NCBI GenBank assembly: GCA_013399115.1
Contig: VXAA01007265.1
Span: forward strand, 110,507 to 174,506
Reading direction: 5' to 3'
Origin: Anseranas semipalmata
Lineage: Eukaryota > Chordata > Aves > Anseriformes > Anseranatidae
DNA length: 64,000 bases
Numbering within the stretch: position 1 is the first letter of the stretch; the number at the start of each line of letters is the position of its first letter. Positions 13,501 through 28,300 of this stretch are shown here, one piece after another. Below the pieces are notes generated by a model. It ran no database searches. It was not told the origin of the DNA and saw only the letters and a program-made list of their open reading frames with translations. Made by a program: the position numbers and the translations under genes.

Positions 13501-16500
13501 TGAAGTTGGTGGTTGAATTGTCATCTTTGCTGTTCTGCTCTTGATTTTTTCCATCCTTGTTTTTCGTTCTGCAAACCTTCGTTGAGGAGCAGATGCTTTG
13601 TCTTTGCAGTTGTGGAGCCTCTCCTGCAAAAAGCCCTAACGCGAGTACATCCGTATATCCATCCGTACATCCGTTCCTGTACACAAAGGTGTTGCCACTG
13701 TTCTCTGCTCTGCACAACCATTTTAATCTGAATGGGAAATCTGTCTGGGGACCAGAGTTACAGTAATTAGCAGTCTCTTCAGAGTGTCAGAGCAGAATTA
13801 CCATTGTAATGGTTTAGCTGGAGGATAAAAGGATTGAATTTGGGTCTGCCTTCCTGCCAAACCAAATGAGTTGCCATGGGAATTTTCAAATATAAGAGGC
13901 GTTTACTTAAAGCAATTTGGCGGGTTTGAATAAACTCATAAATTACGGGTTTTAGAGGAGAGATCCCTGCTTTCTCTGGCATAGGCTGAACAGCAAAGAA
14001 GGCTGTTAGAAAGCTGCTTACATTCTTAATGAGAATAAGTTGATCCATGCTCCTGTGCAGACTATCAGCTTATTAAGGCTAAACTGTTTCTGCTAAATAC
14101 AGTACAGTAAGCACATTTTCAGAGACAGAGTTTGCAACAAATCCCTGGAGAAAAAAAAAAAAATCTGATTGCTCTAAACATAAATTGAATTTCCTTTGCT
14201 AGATTAGATCTATTTTCAAGTAATGCTATTAAAAATGGTTCTCTGTATTGTTTCAATAAACATTAACCTGCTATTGATTTCAACTTTCCTCTGTGCATGT
14301 AATATTTATTACAACACTTGTCAAATCCGCTTCTGGAAGGGGAGGAGGGCAGTGAAGGTTTCTTTTGAAAACAAATAAGGTGCTATGGCCCTTCAGACTG
14401 TTTTTTTCAGGTCACATGTAAATGTTTTCCCAGCTCAGGCTTGCATTCTCTCTGAAGGGAGTTGGGCTTTGACCTGCTGACTTCTTTGTCAGCACCAATG
14501 CTATTGAAATGTGAGAAGATGGACTTGCTGCTTTCACAAATGCCTCAACTGATGAGCATCACTTATGCTTGTTTAACCTTCAGTTGTGCTCAAGAAGTCA
14601 GCTGTGGTAGTAAGAACTGATGACCAGTGTTTTGCACTATTTGTTTCGAAGCACGTATTAATGTTCTCCTGGCCATGTAGATTTGCTAACTTACAGAATG
14701 AAATAGGGAAGCTTATATGCTCTTGAATTCTTGGATATTAGATTTTAAAAGGTATATTCCAGGATATGTCATACTTGGAATAGCATGCAACATTTTTCTC
14801 AAAAATAGCTTACATTGGGCTTATAGAGTTAGGCTTAAATGTTTCCTTGTGATCCTTCTTAGTATGCATCTCAAATCTTGACTCATCAATATTAAGATAT
14901 TGTGGATGAACTAATTAAAAAGACAGCAGTACTGCTGTAATGGCAGTAAATTAGGCTTTTGTTTAAAGCAGTAAAAATATGCTTAGAACTCCTTGATAGA
15001 ATCTTGTATCAGTAGTAGGAATCCTGTAAATTAGCAAAGGAAAATAGTAAATTTGTGCTGATGATTCAGTAGCTGAACAGCTGCTAAGTTCTAACAAATC
15101 CCTAAACTTTTACTAATGATGCAGCTGAAATTCTGTTTGGTAGCCTCAGGGAACTGCTTCTGTGAAACTTCAGAACTATCTCTAAAGAAATTAGATGAAG
15201 ACGAGTAGCGTTTACTATTACTGATACTCAGAATTTTAGCTGTTCATTTAAAGTTACTTTTGAAAGTATCGCTTTCTCATATTATTTGTGCTCTAGACTG
15301 TATGTCCTTAAAAATTCCAGCAACTTGATTTCATCAGACTTCATCTCACCACCCTTTCTTAGATAAGCAGCAAAATCTGGTGATATTACCTAAGTGTTTG
15401 CAAAGTGGCTTTTGAAACTGAAACTGTGAATAGTTACATGCTCTATCATGAGAGAGATGCTCCATGATTAGAGGACATCAGCATATTTTTGAAAAGTTAG
15501 TGTAGGAAACGTGGTGCTACAGCGAACAGTTCAGGATACTGGGCTGAACTCAAAGCATCTCTTAGGTACCTAATACAAATACCTTAGAGCAGCTCAGCAA
15601 ACTGATGCTGTTAGGGAAAGCAGGCAGAAAAACTGGGCTCATTGATGTTTCTCTGCACTAGAGTTTTCAAATGTCATACTCTGTGATTTTTCTTGTGTTT
15701 CTGAATTTGGGTTCTGTAGGCTTGGGGGCCTTTCTTGGGCCTTACCTCAGTTCGATCTTGTGCCTTCTTCCTCTCATTCCCCCTGCTTGACTTGCACAGC
15801 TGAGGTGGACCTAAGTGGCAGTGGGAGCACAGGAGCAGCTTAAACCTGCTTTTTTTTTTTTTCTTTTTTGCCAATTTAGATGTTGGGATAGGGACATCTG
15901 GTAATTATTTATAACTGAAATCTGGGCTTCATGGGGTCATCTTAGTTTTGCTAAGAGCTTGTATGATCTTAGATCTTTTCCTGAGTAGAAAGTGGGGAAA
16001 AAGTTGAATTGCTACCTATTCTTTTCTTTTTTTTTAAGGGTTTTCATTCAAGGGGAAAATTAGTGATCATTTGCCTCAGAAACATGTCTTCATTCACTCT
16101 GGAGAAGGATATGCAATAGTTAGGTTACCTAATAGAAGACAAATATGTATATATTTTGGAGCATATTCTGTGTTTTACCTCATCAGCAGTGCAGAGAGAA
16201 ACCTTTTGGTTTTGTCATCTAAAAGTATGGCATATAAAAGAAACTGTGTAGGACTCAAATGATCTATTATGTTGTCTTTGACAAGAATGAGTTGGATCTT
16301 CTCAAGTCTGAATTTGTGATTCCAACTATGGGATGTTTTCATGAGATGTGATCAGCCTGTTCAACAGTTAGAAGCAAAATCCCTTTTCTGCTTCATTGGT
16401 GAACCCAACTGCAGACTTCAACTACTTATTTTGTGGATGGATATAACAAAATAGCACTTGTCAGGCCTTTCTCTGACCTGATTTTATTTGCTAAATAGTA

Positions 16501-16534
16501 GGGAAGTAACCCACGAGATTTTCTGGTGATTTTT

Positions 16535-16640
16535 AAGAGGTAAATCACCTTGCTGAAGGTCTCACAAGCACCGGAGCACACAGAGGAATTGTCTAGGAAA
16601 TAGACAACAAAAGTGGCAATAACATAATGGGGAAGAAATG
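16535..16640 (-). repeat. Possible MIR-like SINE remnant
   Basis: The stretch AGGTAAATCACCTTGC, then TGAAGGTCTCACAAG, resembles the reverse complement of the MIR core (ACTTGCCCAAGGTCACACAG type). The flanks diverge quickly. This is a by-eye resemblance only and could be chance. Confidence 0.3.
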
Positions 16641-19600
16641 TGAAGCTATGAAAAGTACCGATGCCCTGTGTTTACTTTATTATATTTCTAGGGTTCTTGG
16701 CTCCTGCTGGTCCGGGAATCCGGGGAATCAAAGAAATGTCCGTTCTGCTAGACCAGTAGGGTAGCAGCTGTTTCTTCTCAAGGCGTGCTCCCCTTTTCTG
16801 ATAAAATTGTTGAAGTATTTTTACCCATTTTTCATTTAATTTTGCTTCTCCTAAGGCATAGTCACATTGGCCTCTGATGTTTAGATTCCCCCAGTTTGTT
16901 TCTTTCTGCAGTTCTTTTCACTTAGTGACTAACTTATGAGCTACTGGGGGTAGAAGCTATGCATGCCTGCTGGTGGTATCTGAACTGCAGATCAGAATAG
17001 CGTTTACATGGTGTTACACAAAACTTAACATTGCATGCAGAGGCATGAACATAAAATGCATCATCCTAAGACATACAATTCTTGGCTGAAGCAAATCAAC
17101 AGTTCTCACTCAAGCTAGTTCTACAGAAGACTATAACACGGAAAGGTGAAAACAATATCAGTAAATTAAATGACTTGTGTAGGGTCCTCAGACTATCAAA
17201 CCATGCATTATTTTCAGTTTAACATGGAGCTTTATAAGTAGTAGATATACTATGTGGCTGGTGTGGATTTAAAGTTGGTGGTGTACGGTGTAAAAATTAC
17301 CAGTTTATGATGATGATGTTTTAGAAGAGATTTAAAATAGTGGTTTTTTAGGGCAAAAAGGAATGCAAAAATCAAAGAAGCTCAAAGGTCTCTGCAAAAC
17401 CTGAACACATGTAGATATTTGTTGTAGTAAGTAAATGTTTGAGATTGTAGCATTTGCTTCTGATAAGCAAATCTGCAAATGGAGGAAGAGGAATTCCCAT
17501 AGTTTAAGGTAGACAGTAGGAGGAATAGGATTAGTACAGTTGATCAAGGCAGCAGTAATAGTATTCATCCACTGAAGACCAGCAGTAAGAGAGAAGAAAA
17601 TCAGAAAGGAGAATGACTGCGAGTAAAGAGAAATGGGCAGAAACAGGGTAAAATAAAAAATAATATTGTAGGAGGTAGAGGAATAAGAAAAACGAATTGA
17701 GATATTTTAATATGAAAACAAATTGGTTGCCAGGTGGTAAATTCCAGCTTCATCCACAGTTATAAAAGAAAAAGCCATGCTTCTCGTTTGGAAATTAAAC
17801 TGCTGATCTTTAGAATTAGCAAGACTGGGACTAATTCTACATGGAGCTGAGTCAGTCGGCAGCTCCACGCAGGGGAGGTCTCAGCTCCCCCTGTCTCTCC
17901 TCCTTTACGCTGGCACACGTCTGAGCCTGCAGTGAGCTCTTTCAGCATGGTAAGCTGGCAGAAAACTACTCAGACCTACCCCCACCAAAAAAAAGTCTTT
18001 CCAGATTAGCAGGTTGACATGGCTCAGGCATGGATACAGTGTTGGATACAGGAGGGCAAAAGCGAGGAAGGAGAGGAGGATTGTGACCACCATGAGTTAT
18101 CTTGGCTTAAAGTACCACAGAAGTGCTAGCTGAGAGGTTTTTTTTGCATCTTTTAAACCGTATGACTCCATTGACAGCAATACAAAGCCTCAGCCTAATC
18201 TTCCAGAAGTTTGTAGGCTAGGAAAAGTCTTAAGATGGTGTTTTAATTTTTTGTGTTCTAGCATCACCTGTTGTGTTTTTCTTAGGTAAACTTCTCTGAA
18301 CGTGTTTCCAATGAAATAATTCTCCATAAGTTTTCCATCTGATCGATTCCCATTCCAGTCTCTGCTTTTTAAGGTCTCAGCTTACTGAACTCAACCATGT
18401 GCAGATACACTGCTGCTTATTTTTATGCATTCCAGAAACAAAAAGGCATCCATTTTTATTTGAGTCATTTCAGAATTGCCCTAGCTTTTCAGACCTTTTG
18501 GACCTTTACTGTCTGTATTTTCCTTGACTTAAGGAAAAGTACTTCCTCTCTTCCCATTGATGATGAGAAAATGAATATTCTTCATTTACTCTTAGAAAGT
18601 GTCCAAAAACTTGTATCTCTTTTTAGGTTTGATTCCTGATTTTTGTTTGCATCTTGTAACCGAAAGCTTTAATTGCTCTTTTTCCATTTTTCTTATAATT
18701 TTTTATTTCTGTAAATAATTTTTGCACACATGAAAGGAGGTTTTTAGTGCAAAATACTACATATAAGTATATAATCGATAAAGTTAGAGAATCTGTGAAT
18801 TTGGGTATTATTTTGAAATATTCATGAGATTCCACAGTTCAAGAGATTAAGAGGGGCTCAGGTGACTTATCCTGTTGTAGAGAATGTATTTTAAGCTGCT
18901 TTTACTTCTGGGTGTGCACCTTGTCTACTGGAATATGAAATGATAATTCTACAAGTCTCTGCAAGACAGTTTCATTGTACTTATTTCAGATATCTAAATG
19001 GAAAGAGCTGCTTTCTCGTAATGATTGGATTTGAACAATAAGTGTTTAGAGAACTGGAGTCTCTGAACAATATTAAAACAGATTTATGGGGAAAGATGTG
19101 AAAAACAATCAAGGATGAAATCTAGAAATGGGAAAATGGGAGAGTTTTGACTTCTATGACAAGGATCTAAGAATCTTTCTGAGAAGAAACTGCAAATTCA
19201 GCTTGGAGTAGGTGATGTGCAAGGCACTGGTAGCAAATGTGTAGGAAGAAAGGAAGTTACCATTCGGACAGCTAGGGGTTACTGGGGGGGGGGGTTCATT
19301 TTCTAATTTTTAAATTGTGCTTGTTCTCCACAAAGATGATACAATATGCATTTGGCATTTAAGGTTAGTTAGAAAGCTACAGGGGAGCTCCCACTTAGAA
19401 ATATCGTAGGATAATCCTATCCCAAATAGTTCCCTGGGCATGGCGTGACAGCACTGATCCAGGGTGGATGGTGACTGCTGAGTGTTTCAGCCACAGTTCA
19501 GGTACTCAGCTGTTTAAAAATCAGAAAAGGAAAATTGCTACATGAAATTTTAATGTAATAAAGTCTCGATTATTGTTTATTTCTGTCCCAGTATAGACTT

Positions 19601-20190
19601 TAACTTGCAGTGAAACTTGATCAAATTTTTAATGCGAGTCCTGCTAAATGGTGACTTAAATGTTGTGTCTGCGTTTCTGCTGAGGAGGCAGGTTTTTAAA
19701 TTAGTGTGTAGAGTAGCGGGGAAGGATGGGGAAATTAATTATTTAAGATAGGCCTGATATATACTTCTCTCATTCTAAGACAGAAAATTAGACTTAAAGA
19801 ACTTAATTGTTTTATCATGTAGATTCATTAAATGGTGATTGAGAAAACAGATGCTCGTTAGTTGATTCCTTCTTTTAATGTATTTCAATATTTTGTATTT
19901 TCAGAAGGTTAGACTCCCTGGACTTGTATTTGTATATATGTCGTACTTCCTGATATTTAGTGCCCACATTACAGAAAACCTTTCTTCCAATTCAGCTTCA
20001 GGAAGAAGGAAAGTGATATTTACAGCAACTAGCTTCAGCCCATGGAGAAGGTGCTGCCACAGGGAAGGGGGCATTCTCCAGAGAGGACCTTGGTGCATAG
20101 ACTCCTCCTCTGAAACAACTTTGTAGAGGACAAAGTAGCAAGATGCTAAGTTGGGGAGGGCCCAACAGGTACCTGCTCTTCTGCTTTTCC

Positions 20191-20420
20191 CTGCTCTCAG
20201 CTCTCCCAGGCACCGGGCCCAGGGTTAACCCTTCGTGTGCCGGAGGAGGGGCACGGGACTGCTTTCTGCCGGCTCGGTGAGCCGAGCAGGCCGGGGACCA
20301 GCGGCAGGAGGACGCCGCAGCTGGGAGCGCAGAGGGGAAGCACAGCCGTGTCTTCGGGTGTCAGCGTGCAGTCCGGTGAGGTCCCTGCAGCCAGCCAGGT
20401 CAGCTGCTGGCTGGTGCATA
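20191..20420. other. Small CpG-rich patch in QKI intron 4
   Basis: A locally GC-rich island in AT-rich intron, with about 15 CpGs by hand count between 20,231 and 20,392. Open frames of 80-118 codons appear on both strands here only because GC-rich DNA has few stop codons. No protein family is recognisable. It could be a regulatory element or simply a GC-rich insertion. Confidence 0.5.
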
Positions 20421-21197
20421 ACTGTTCTAGTTTCGTCCCGTTCGTTTCTTTCCAGGTGCATTCGTACATGGTTTTTCTTGCTTACTTTTTGTATTTTTTC
20501 CACTTGCCTGGGAAGATTCTGCTACTCCAAGTGCTCTCGTCTGCTTTACTGCATTAGTAGTTTCTTTGTTTTTTTTCCTGTGTTGTTTTAACAATACTAG
20601 ATCAATCACATCTGTATTCTTTTCTCTTTTTCTCCATAAGCATCCCATTTCTCACCCTTTAGCTTGTCTCCAGGGGATCTCCATAAGCCTGTTTTTTAGT
20701 CATCTCAGTCTTGAGAACATAAGCAGAGGTTCCCAGGTTTGGAAGATGTACTGCAGGAGCTTCTTGCCACATTAGAAACATTTGGCTGGTTTCTTGAGGC
20801 CTGTGATATTCCTGATGCCGCAAAGGTCTGCTAGTGACAGGTTGAGCTTTGTCTTTTTTTTGTTTTCTTTTCTTGAGAGGTGAGTAGACTGAGTTCTCCA
20901 CCCATCTCTGCACCTACTCTGCTATATTCTGGTAACATAGCACATTGGAAAGAAGAGGTGAAAAAATACTGCTCAGTAATTTCTTTGGGGATTTTCCAAG
21001 AGGTTAAGCAGTCTTTTATTTTGGTGAGTTATTGATACTCAGCTCATGATCCCAAGTCTCTTCTGGATAGAAGACTATATCATGTTTGTTATACTACAGT
21101 CTCTTTTCTGTATGTGAAATGTGTCTCTCTCTAATAGCTTGCAGCAGATACAGTTCAGAAACGTGTCCCATGTACAGAAATGGTAGATCCTGCTATT

Positions 21198-21218
21198 TGT
21201 GTGTGTGTGTGTATGTGT
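21198..21218. repeat. (GT)n microsatellite
   Basis: Run of alternating TG with one interruption (TATG) near its end. A simple intronic repeat. Confidence 0.9.
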
Positions 21219-21959
21219 ACGCAAATTGGTAAATAATGGAAAGGTATTTTTCCTGTAATTGATTAAGCTTTTTTCAAAATGTAAAGTTTTTTTTAAAGCT
21301 CTAGTAATACTTTTATACTTAAGTTATACTTTTTATAAATTTATAAATTTTAATTTTAAGGATTTATTCTGCTGTATGTTTTAAGGTCAGATTATAAAGT
21401 TTTATCTGTGAAGTTGAGCATTATAAGAAATTTCTTTTGAGTTACTACGTTATGAAAAATAGGTGGTTCTTATCTGTCAAAATCTGGATATTAAATACTC
21501 ACCTTTAAAGTGACAAATTCCCAAAGCCAAAACGGTGAATATCTTGAAACAAGAAGCTGGTTTTACTTCTGTTAACACAATCAATGTGTCTTACTCCAGC
21601 TTCAAGAATAATTAAATAATAATTAAAATAAGGCTTGCCTATGTTTGAATCAATCGAAGTACACTGGAAACGTGCTTTTCTTAATAGAAGAAGTACAATG
21701 ATTATCACTTCTGTGGAATAGTTACAGGAAACTGAAATATATGACATGATTTTTAATGATTTACTAAGAATACACTAATCTGTAACTGAAGCTGTTAAGT
21801 GCTGATGCCCAAGATTAATGGAATTAATGAAGAAGTAAAATCTGTACATATTTTTCTGTAATATGAATGCTTCAAAAGCGTCTTGGCTAAATGTACAAGA
21901 CTTTACCTTATAAGGCTTTTAAAATGCTAAAATTGCGTAGAAATAACACAAAAATAGTG

Positions 21960-22320
21960 ATACGAACTGATAGCAGGAACTTCCGTGCCCTCCCTTGGCT
22001 GTTCTCGTGTGGCGGCACGAGGAAGCGTCAGGGTTACCCGGATTGCTCGCTGCCTTTGGCAGCTGGGCACGAGCGGGCGCTGCAGTAGCTGGTGTGCTCA
22101 GGGGCGCGAAGGGACGCGAAGGGGCACAGAGGGGCACTTGCTCGCGAGGTGGCCACAGGCTGGGGCTCTGCTGGGAAGCGGGAGCGAGGTCCCTCGGCCC
22201 CGCCGGCGTGCGGTCACGGAGCGCGCGCGGGAAGAAGCGCTCATCAAAGGCCCTTTGTTGACAGCCTCGGCTGGGCAGCGCCGAGTTCTCACTGCTGTCG
22301 CTGGAAAATAATCATTGGCT
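21960..22320. promoter_or_regulatory. Intragenic CpG-island-like block
   Basis: About 34 CpGs by hand count in roughly 350 bp, densest around 22,195-22,240 (including a GCGCGCGCG run), in an otherwise CpG-poor intron. A looser CpG-containing tail follows at 22,398-22,590. Overlapping open frames on both strands are low-complexity and belong to no known family. Candidate roles are an internal promoter or enhancer, or a start of a noncoding RNA; the sequence alone does not choose between them. It lies about 10.3 kb upstream of QKI exon 5. Confidence 0.55.
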
Positions 22321-25300
22321 GGTCTCGGAAAGCTGAAAAGAAGCTCAATAAATAGCAAAGAAAGCCTTCTCCCTAGCAACACACTGCCTTCAGCAGCTCG
22401 AGCCTTCAAACGGAAGGTCATATGATTGACATATTTGTCCCCTAAAGAGAGTGCACGCCGTTCTTTTTTTCACTTCTCTGTATTTTTAAGCTGTGTGAAA
22501 GCAGGTTTTAGCCAGCCGTAAGCGAGGGGAACCCAGCCAGCTGGAATACTCCTGTAGCCTTCTTGCGGGCCTCGTCGGCTTTCGGAGTGCGAGGAAAGTA
22601 GGACAGGTGTCCGTGGTGCTTATGGAAGAATTAGCTTAGATTTTGAGAGTAACATCTATACTAGAGTAGCAGTAAAATGCATGTTAGGTGCACATACCTT
22701 ATAGTCAACAGATCTGTGGTTGCACCTATGCTTGGAAGCAGCTGGAAGTAGTTGTGAACTTTTAGTACTCATTCACAATTTAGCAGCTGTTGAGAATTAC
22801 TTGAAGAATATGTATATATACTGAGTGCATAGGTCCCTTCAACTTTGTTTCCTCAGTTGGTCTAGATATTTCAGATTTAGGTCAGCTGTATTTTTGTGCA
22901 TCCAGAGGTAAATGTGCATCTTATATATATANAGTTTTATACAGAGTTCTACATTGTAGTCATTTGTCATTAGACTACTCTGCCCCAGAGAGAGCGAGAA
23001 GAACAAGTGTGAACAGCACTGTGCATTCTGTAACTTTGGAAGTCAAACAGTTATGCAGAGTTATTACAAAAGGGAGGGTAGGTGAAATGGAGAAACGTTT
23101 TCTTAAGTTGGTTTCCTCACCACACTTAGGTGTTGTGATTCTTGTTGAAAATGTGACTACAGCAGTAAATGTGATAGTCTAAGAAGCTACTGGAAGACCG
23201 CTGCTCCCTGTATCTTATAACTGGATAAGCCTAAATATTCATGCTTTTACTCTGTATCCTAGTAGAGGAGTTTATTTTAATTGGTCAGTATTACCTTTTC
23301 AGGCCATCTCAAGGCAAAGATAAAAATGTCTTCAAAGTTACTACCACTACAGCTTGAATTTCCACGTGACAGCATGCAACCCTGAATCCTGCACTTAATG
23401 AAACACGCCAGGGAAGGTACACTTGAAAGATGTACCCTAATTCACAGCAACAGTCTTTGCACTGTCATCACCAGCAGTTACTTTTCTTTTGTTGCTGTAA
23501 AGAGAGAGAACTTGTCACATTCTTTCTAGATTACTAAATCTGATCTGAAATGAAATGTCATTTTTCTTACATTTTTTTTATTTCTGTGTGGGAACAGATT
23601 AAAAACATAATGGACGTGTTTTACATATGAAAACATGGGGTCATATTTCAGTACCGTTCTGAGAATGAAAGGCTTTGTTTATGTATTAAAACATTAGCAT
23701 AGCTGGAAAGAGAATTAGCTGGCACTGGAGTCTAGAGTTTGCAACAAAATACTAGTTTTGAAATACTGGGCCCCTTCTGGGGGTGGAGGAGATGATATCC
23801 GAGTTCAGTGTCTTTGCTGCACTTAAGGGAAATTTAGAGCTATTCACAGTGTATAAACTCAAACCTCGAATAGAAAACTCCTGGGATAACGAAAGAAAAA
23901 TAAATGTGACAGGTCAGGTTAGACTTATGTAAAACTATTTTAATTAGATAATCATTCCATTTTTATTTGTCTAACAACTGCCTCTCATCTGTACCTATTA
24001 GAACAACCACCTTGATTGTAGGTAGTTGTGAAGCATAAGTTGGTGAAATAATTTTTATAATATACTTAACATAAAAGATGGGTTAAAACATTTGTCCCAA
24101 TGTAAGTGGAATGCGTCAACACAACCTCCAAGTGTTTTGGCATGGTTCAGTCTGTTCCAAAAGCTATAGCTGGAATAAAGACCTGCATAATATGGGTCGT
24201 GTTTGATTCCTGCTCAGTTCTGATAACTGCAGTGTTCAAGGTACTTAAAATGTTGCTGGTAGAGTCCTGTGTGGGAAATATATACCAGAGGCTTGCCTGG
24301 TAGCATCTCATTCAGTGTGCATATAGTTTAGCTCCTTTTTTTCAGAATTGAACAAACCAGTGAGGAAGAAATTTGAGTGTCTAGAATTCCAAAATTAGAA
24401 ATACGAAAGTAGTGTTTAGCTCTGAAAGTTTTTTAACTGGGCTTTCACATTGCTAAAAATAGGTCTAATGCTGTAGTTCACATTATTGATAGCTATTTCA
24501 TATGGATCTTAAAACGTATATTAATAAATAAATCTTAATGTATTTCAGTATAATTCTGTCTTTGAAAACGTTGTAGAGGTTACTGTATAAATGTTATTTC
24601 CTTTCAGGATTTTGGGTGGGTTGGTGTATATGAATGTCATGAAAGGTGTTTCTGTTCTGGAGCTTTGTGAATTGCTGCTGCTGTTCTGTGTGGTGTATGG
24701 AGGTTCTTGTCACTGATTTTATTAACACTTAAAAGGCTGGGGTGTGAGGAAAAGACAAATCATAATTCCAAAAAAAGTGCTAAACAAAAAGCAAATTTTG
24801 GAATTAATTGCTATTGAGCATCCAGTATAATTGATCCAAGAGATGTTATTTCCTTGAAAGCCCCAAACCCTGTGATTTAAATCATCCCGCTAGGTCTGTC
24901 CTCAAATGTTGGGACAGGCTTAAAAATCCGTTAAAGTCAAGCAGAATGCTTCAGGTGATTTTTTTTTCAATATATTAACTAGTACCCAGAAGGTATTTGG
25001 TGAAACAAGCCCCTAGGTTCCACTGATACTGTATTTCAGTCTGGCTTATAAAATGTGCTTCATGCTGATTTTTCTGTACCTTATCTGTATTTTCTTGTTA
25101 CAGAAATGGAAAGTGGGGGAGGGGGGCATAAGGACTGTCGAAAATATTACTGGTAAGCCAAGTATCATGATTAAACATGGATATGTCAGATAAGGTGATG
25201 GGAAATGTAAAAAGATAGGCTGCCTTTTCCCCCTAGTGTATCTTTAACATTATGACCAATGAATTTGTCAAGTGAAACAGCACAGTCTTCTTTGCATATC

Positions 25301-28300
25301 ATTTGAACTGAGAGCTTGCTTTGAAGAAGATAAGCAGGCAGTGTTGCCCAGAAGAAATAATGATGCTAATTTATCTTTGCCTGTCCTCATAGACACAGCA
25401 GTGTGCATCAGTGTTGAAAAGGAAATAGAGAAATAACTGAGCTACAGCATGCCACCTATTCAATGCCACAGCATCATTAATGGCATACAGGGTTCTAAGA
25501 AATATGGCTGGTCTTAAAGTAGTGATTTATTTTACTTTGTCTCCAAGTATTTGGAGAAGCTTCCTCTGATGTAAGAGTAGCTGCTGAATGATGCCAGAAA
25601 ATAGCTTTTTGGCAAATTCTCCTTAGTACCAACAAAGCTATGTTGTAGGCTTTCTGCTCCGTCACCACCAGAAGTATACAATCAAAGATGAGAAAGTCTA
25701 AATGACATATGTCTACCAACAACTTCTAGCTATCCATATTTTTATGTTGTAGGCATGGGAAACTTGGAAGCCTTTGTCAAGTTTCTTGAGGGGAAGGGAT
25801 GACAGGATGTTTATTCCTTAACTCTGAGTAACAGAGTAGCTTGCCAGAAGTAAAAGTTAACCTTTACGAAAGTGAAATCTGATGTCTTACAGTAGGTAAT
25901 TGATGAGTAGCTTAGGCACTCAAATTCAGATTCTTTTAAAAAGCTCTTTCATTTTGTGTTTTACTTCTGGATGCTTGTCATCTTGACTAGGATTTCATTG
26001 CCATAGGTACATTGTTTTTTTGACAACTTAGATACTAAAAAAAAAGACTTTCCAAACAGAGTAGATTTTAAGCACATGTACTTTAGCATCAAGGTTTCCA
26101 ATGCGTTTCCCCTGTGATCTTTTATAACATATTTTACAATATATTGATGCCTGATATCTGTTTTTTGTTCTAATACGTGTATGTCTAGGAATTTGTAGTA
26201 TATTGTTTGTGAGTTTTTTTGTTTATCAATTATGAATGGGAGGTTTTTGTTCCTGAATGGAGACATTCATGTGTAAAGGCTGTTTGACTGGAGCATGGTA
26301 TGTTTGGAATACTTACTGATCTACAAGTGAATTGCAGTGGAACATTTTTCTTTGTCAGCTAGATAAAAGCATTCCAGAGCGTGTTGAGTCAAAGTGAGTG
26401 TCAGAGCGCTGGCGAGGAAGCTGCAGCTGCTGCTCTGCTCTAGCAGCTGGGGATGTGGGCAGGCAGGGGGACAGACCCCTGCGGGGCAGCAGCGCCCGCG
26501 GGGTGAGAAAGACACCATCAGTGAAGTATTTCAGTGGTGCTGTTATGTTTGACCAAAATTCAGATTAAATTAATAAATTGAAGGTGGTTTGTATGATACA
26601 GATACATAGTTTAAATATAATAAGTCTTCATGTTTAAGGTATGTGTCTTTCCAGAGATAAGGTGGGAGAAAAGTTATGTTTATTGTATGTGCCAAGTGTA
26701 AAGGACTTTTCTATTTGAGGAAGGGTTTTAGTATCTATTCTTGTTCATTAGTATACTGTATTTCCATAGCTGCTAGTTCTCTGCAATTCTGTTTAGAGTA
26801 TGTGTAAAATTATTTAATGCCTTAACTGTGTGCTTAAAAACACACTGTGCTATTGGCAAAACTCTCAACCTGAAGTAGTGTGGAGAAAAGCATGGGGACT
26901 TGGACAAAAGGTGTTAGCTCGAAGAGGTAGCTACTCTCTGAGGTGGCAGGAAAGGTGCCAAACCACCATCGTATTTCTGCTTACCCAGAGGTGGAAGGGG
27001 GCAGGCAGGCAGGTAGTCTGTGCGAGACGTTGCGGAGGCGCTCGGAAGGCGAGTGCTGCTTCTGGTGCTCCGGCCTTGCTGGGGCCGCTTGGTTACTCCT
27101 TCCGTCAGCCTGGTGGGACAGGCCTGCTGCAGTTGGCTGGGGAAGATCAAGACTGATTTTTGGTATTTGCATTTGCAGTTGATTTATGCATCACTTCATT
27201 TCACCATCGTTTCCTCTTCCTACCTGCTGCTGCTCCTTGTCTGATCCTGGAAGGATAGCCCTGAAACAGCTGACAGAGGCCTGCTGCCTTAAGCAAAGCC
27301 AGTGCTGGCTGCACCTTTCCTAGGGTTGAGCTGAGTTCAGTTCATGAGAATCCAGCTGAAGGGATGTGTAACAGCATGCAAAAACATCTTCCGAAATGCA
27401 TGACATTTGGAAGCCAGACCGTCTGCAAGTCACTAACATCACCTAAATAAGCACATTTCTATTATTATGAATGTAGGAAAAAATATTTGTCGTATTTTCC
27501 AAAGTAGTTACTTTAAGGGGAAAATGCACATTTTATGGGGAAAACACATGTGGTGTTTGTGCAGAAGGGCTCAGAGCTTTCTCTGCCAGTGTTGGTAATG
27601 AGAAACAGAATACGTTTTGAGACTTAGCTGGTAAGAACTGTGAGGCTCAAGGAGCTCTATCAGGATGAGGAATCTCTGCTATCGTATCACGGAGCAGATT
27701 GTTTGGTTGGTGAATTAATTCAGCTGCAGGCACAGAAGGAGCTTCATGTGGCTCAGTGTGGGTCCAGCAGCAGTAAGGCAGCACGGTGTGGGTGCTCTCT
27801 GCCTCCGCGGTGTGCCACTCGTGGATCTCTGCTCAGCAGTACGCTGGAAGAGCACAGTGAATGCTCTGTGTGCTTGCCTGTCTGCCAGCCTCATCCTGGG
27901 CCTCCCTATCAGTGTGTGCATGTTTTGTGCATGAAGAAAAAGCTAAAATGCATGGTACTCCGAAGTGTGCGCTGTATGCGTATGAGAATCTGAGGGATCT
28001 GAGTGCCTGAAGTACAATGATCTCACAAGTATTAGTTAAACAAAAGAATTTCTCTGAGGATCTTGAGGTTCAACAGGGTTGAACTAAAGCTTGGACATTG
28101 AAAATGAAATGAAGTTGTTAAAAAAAATAAGAAGGCAATAGAGTGTTCTATCCGAGCTCCCTGTTTCATGATGTGAAACAAGCTCTCGCTAATAGCAGTT
28201 TGCTACATAAGTGTTCCTCGATTTTCTTTTAAACAGCCAGTGTTACCCAATGTATGAGACAGAGTTGTGGTTTTAGGTGGACTTCAATATGGTACGCATT

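Larger units (their letters stand above)
5554..20190 (+). other. QKI: QKI intron 4 interior, mostly featureless
   Basis: About 14.6 kb of AT-rich intronic sequence. I recognise only simple repeats, a faint MIR-like stretch near 16.54 kb and a short direct repeat at 11,654-11,687 (TTTAGCAAAATTATG twice, 19-bp period). An 11-G run lies at 19,284-19,294. No coding exon of QKI or of another gene was recognised on either strand. The 7.0-7.45 kb stretch is less AT-rich but matches no family I know. Confidence 0.75.
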
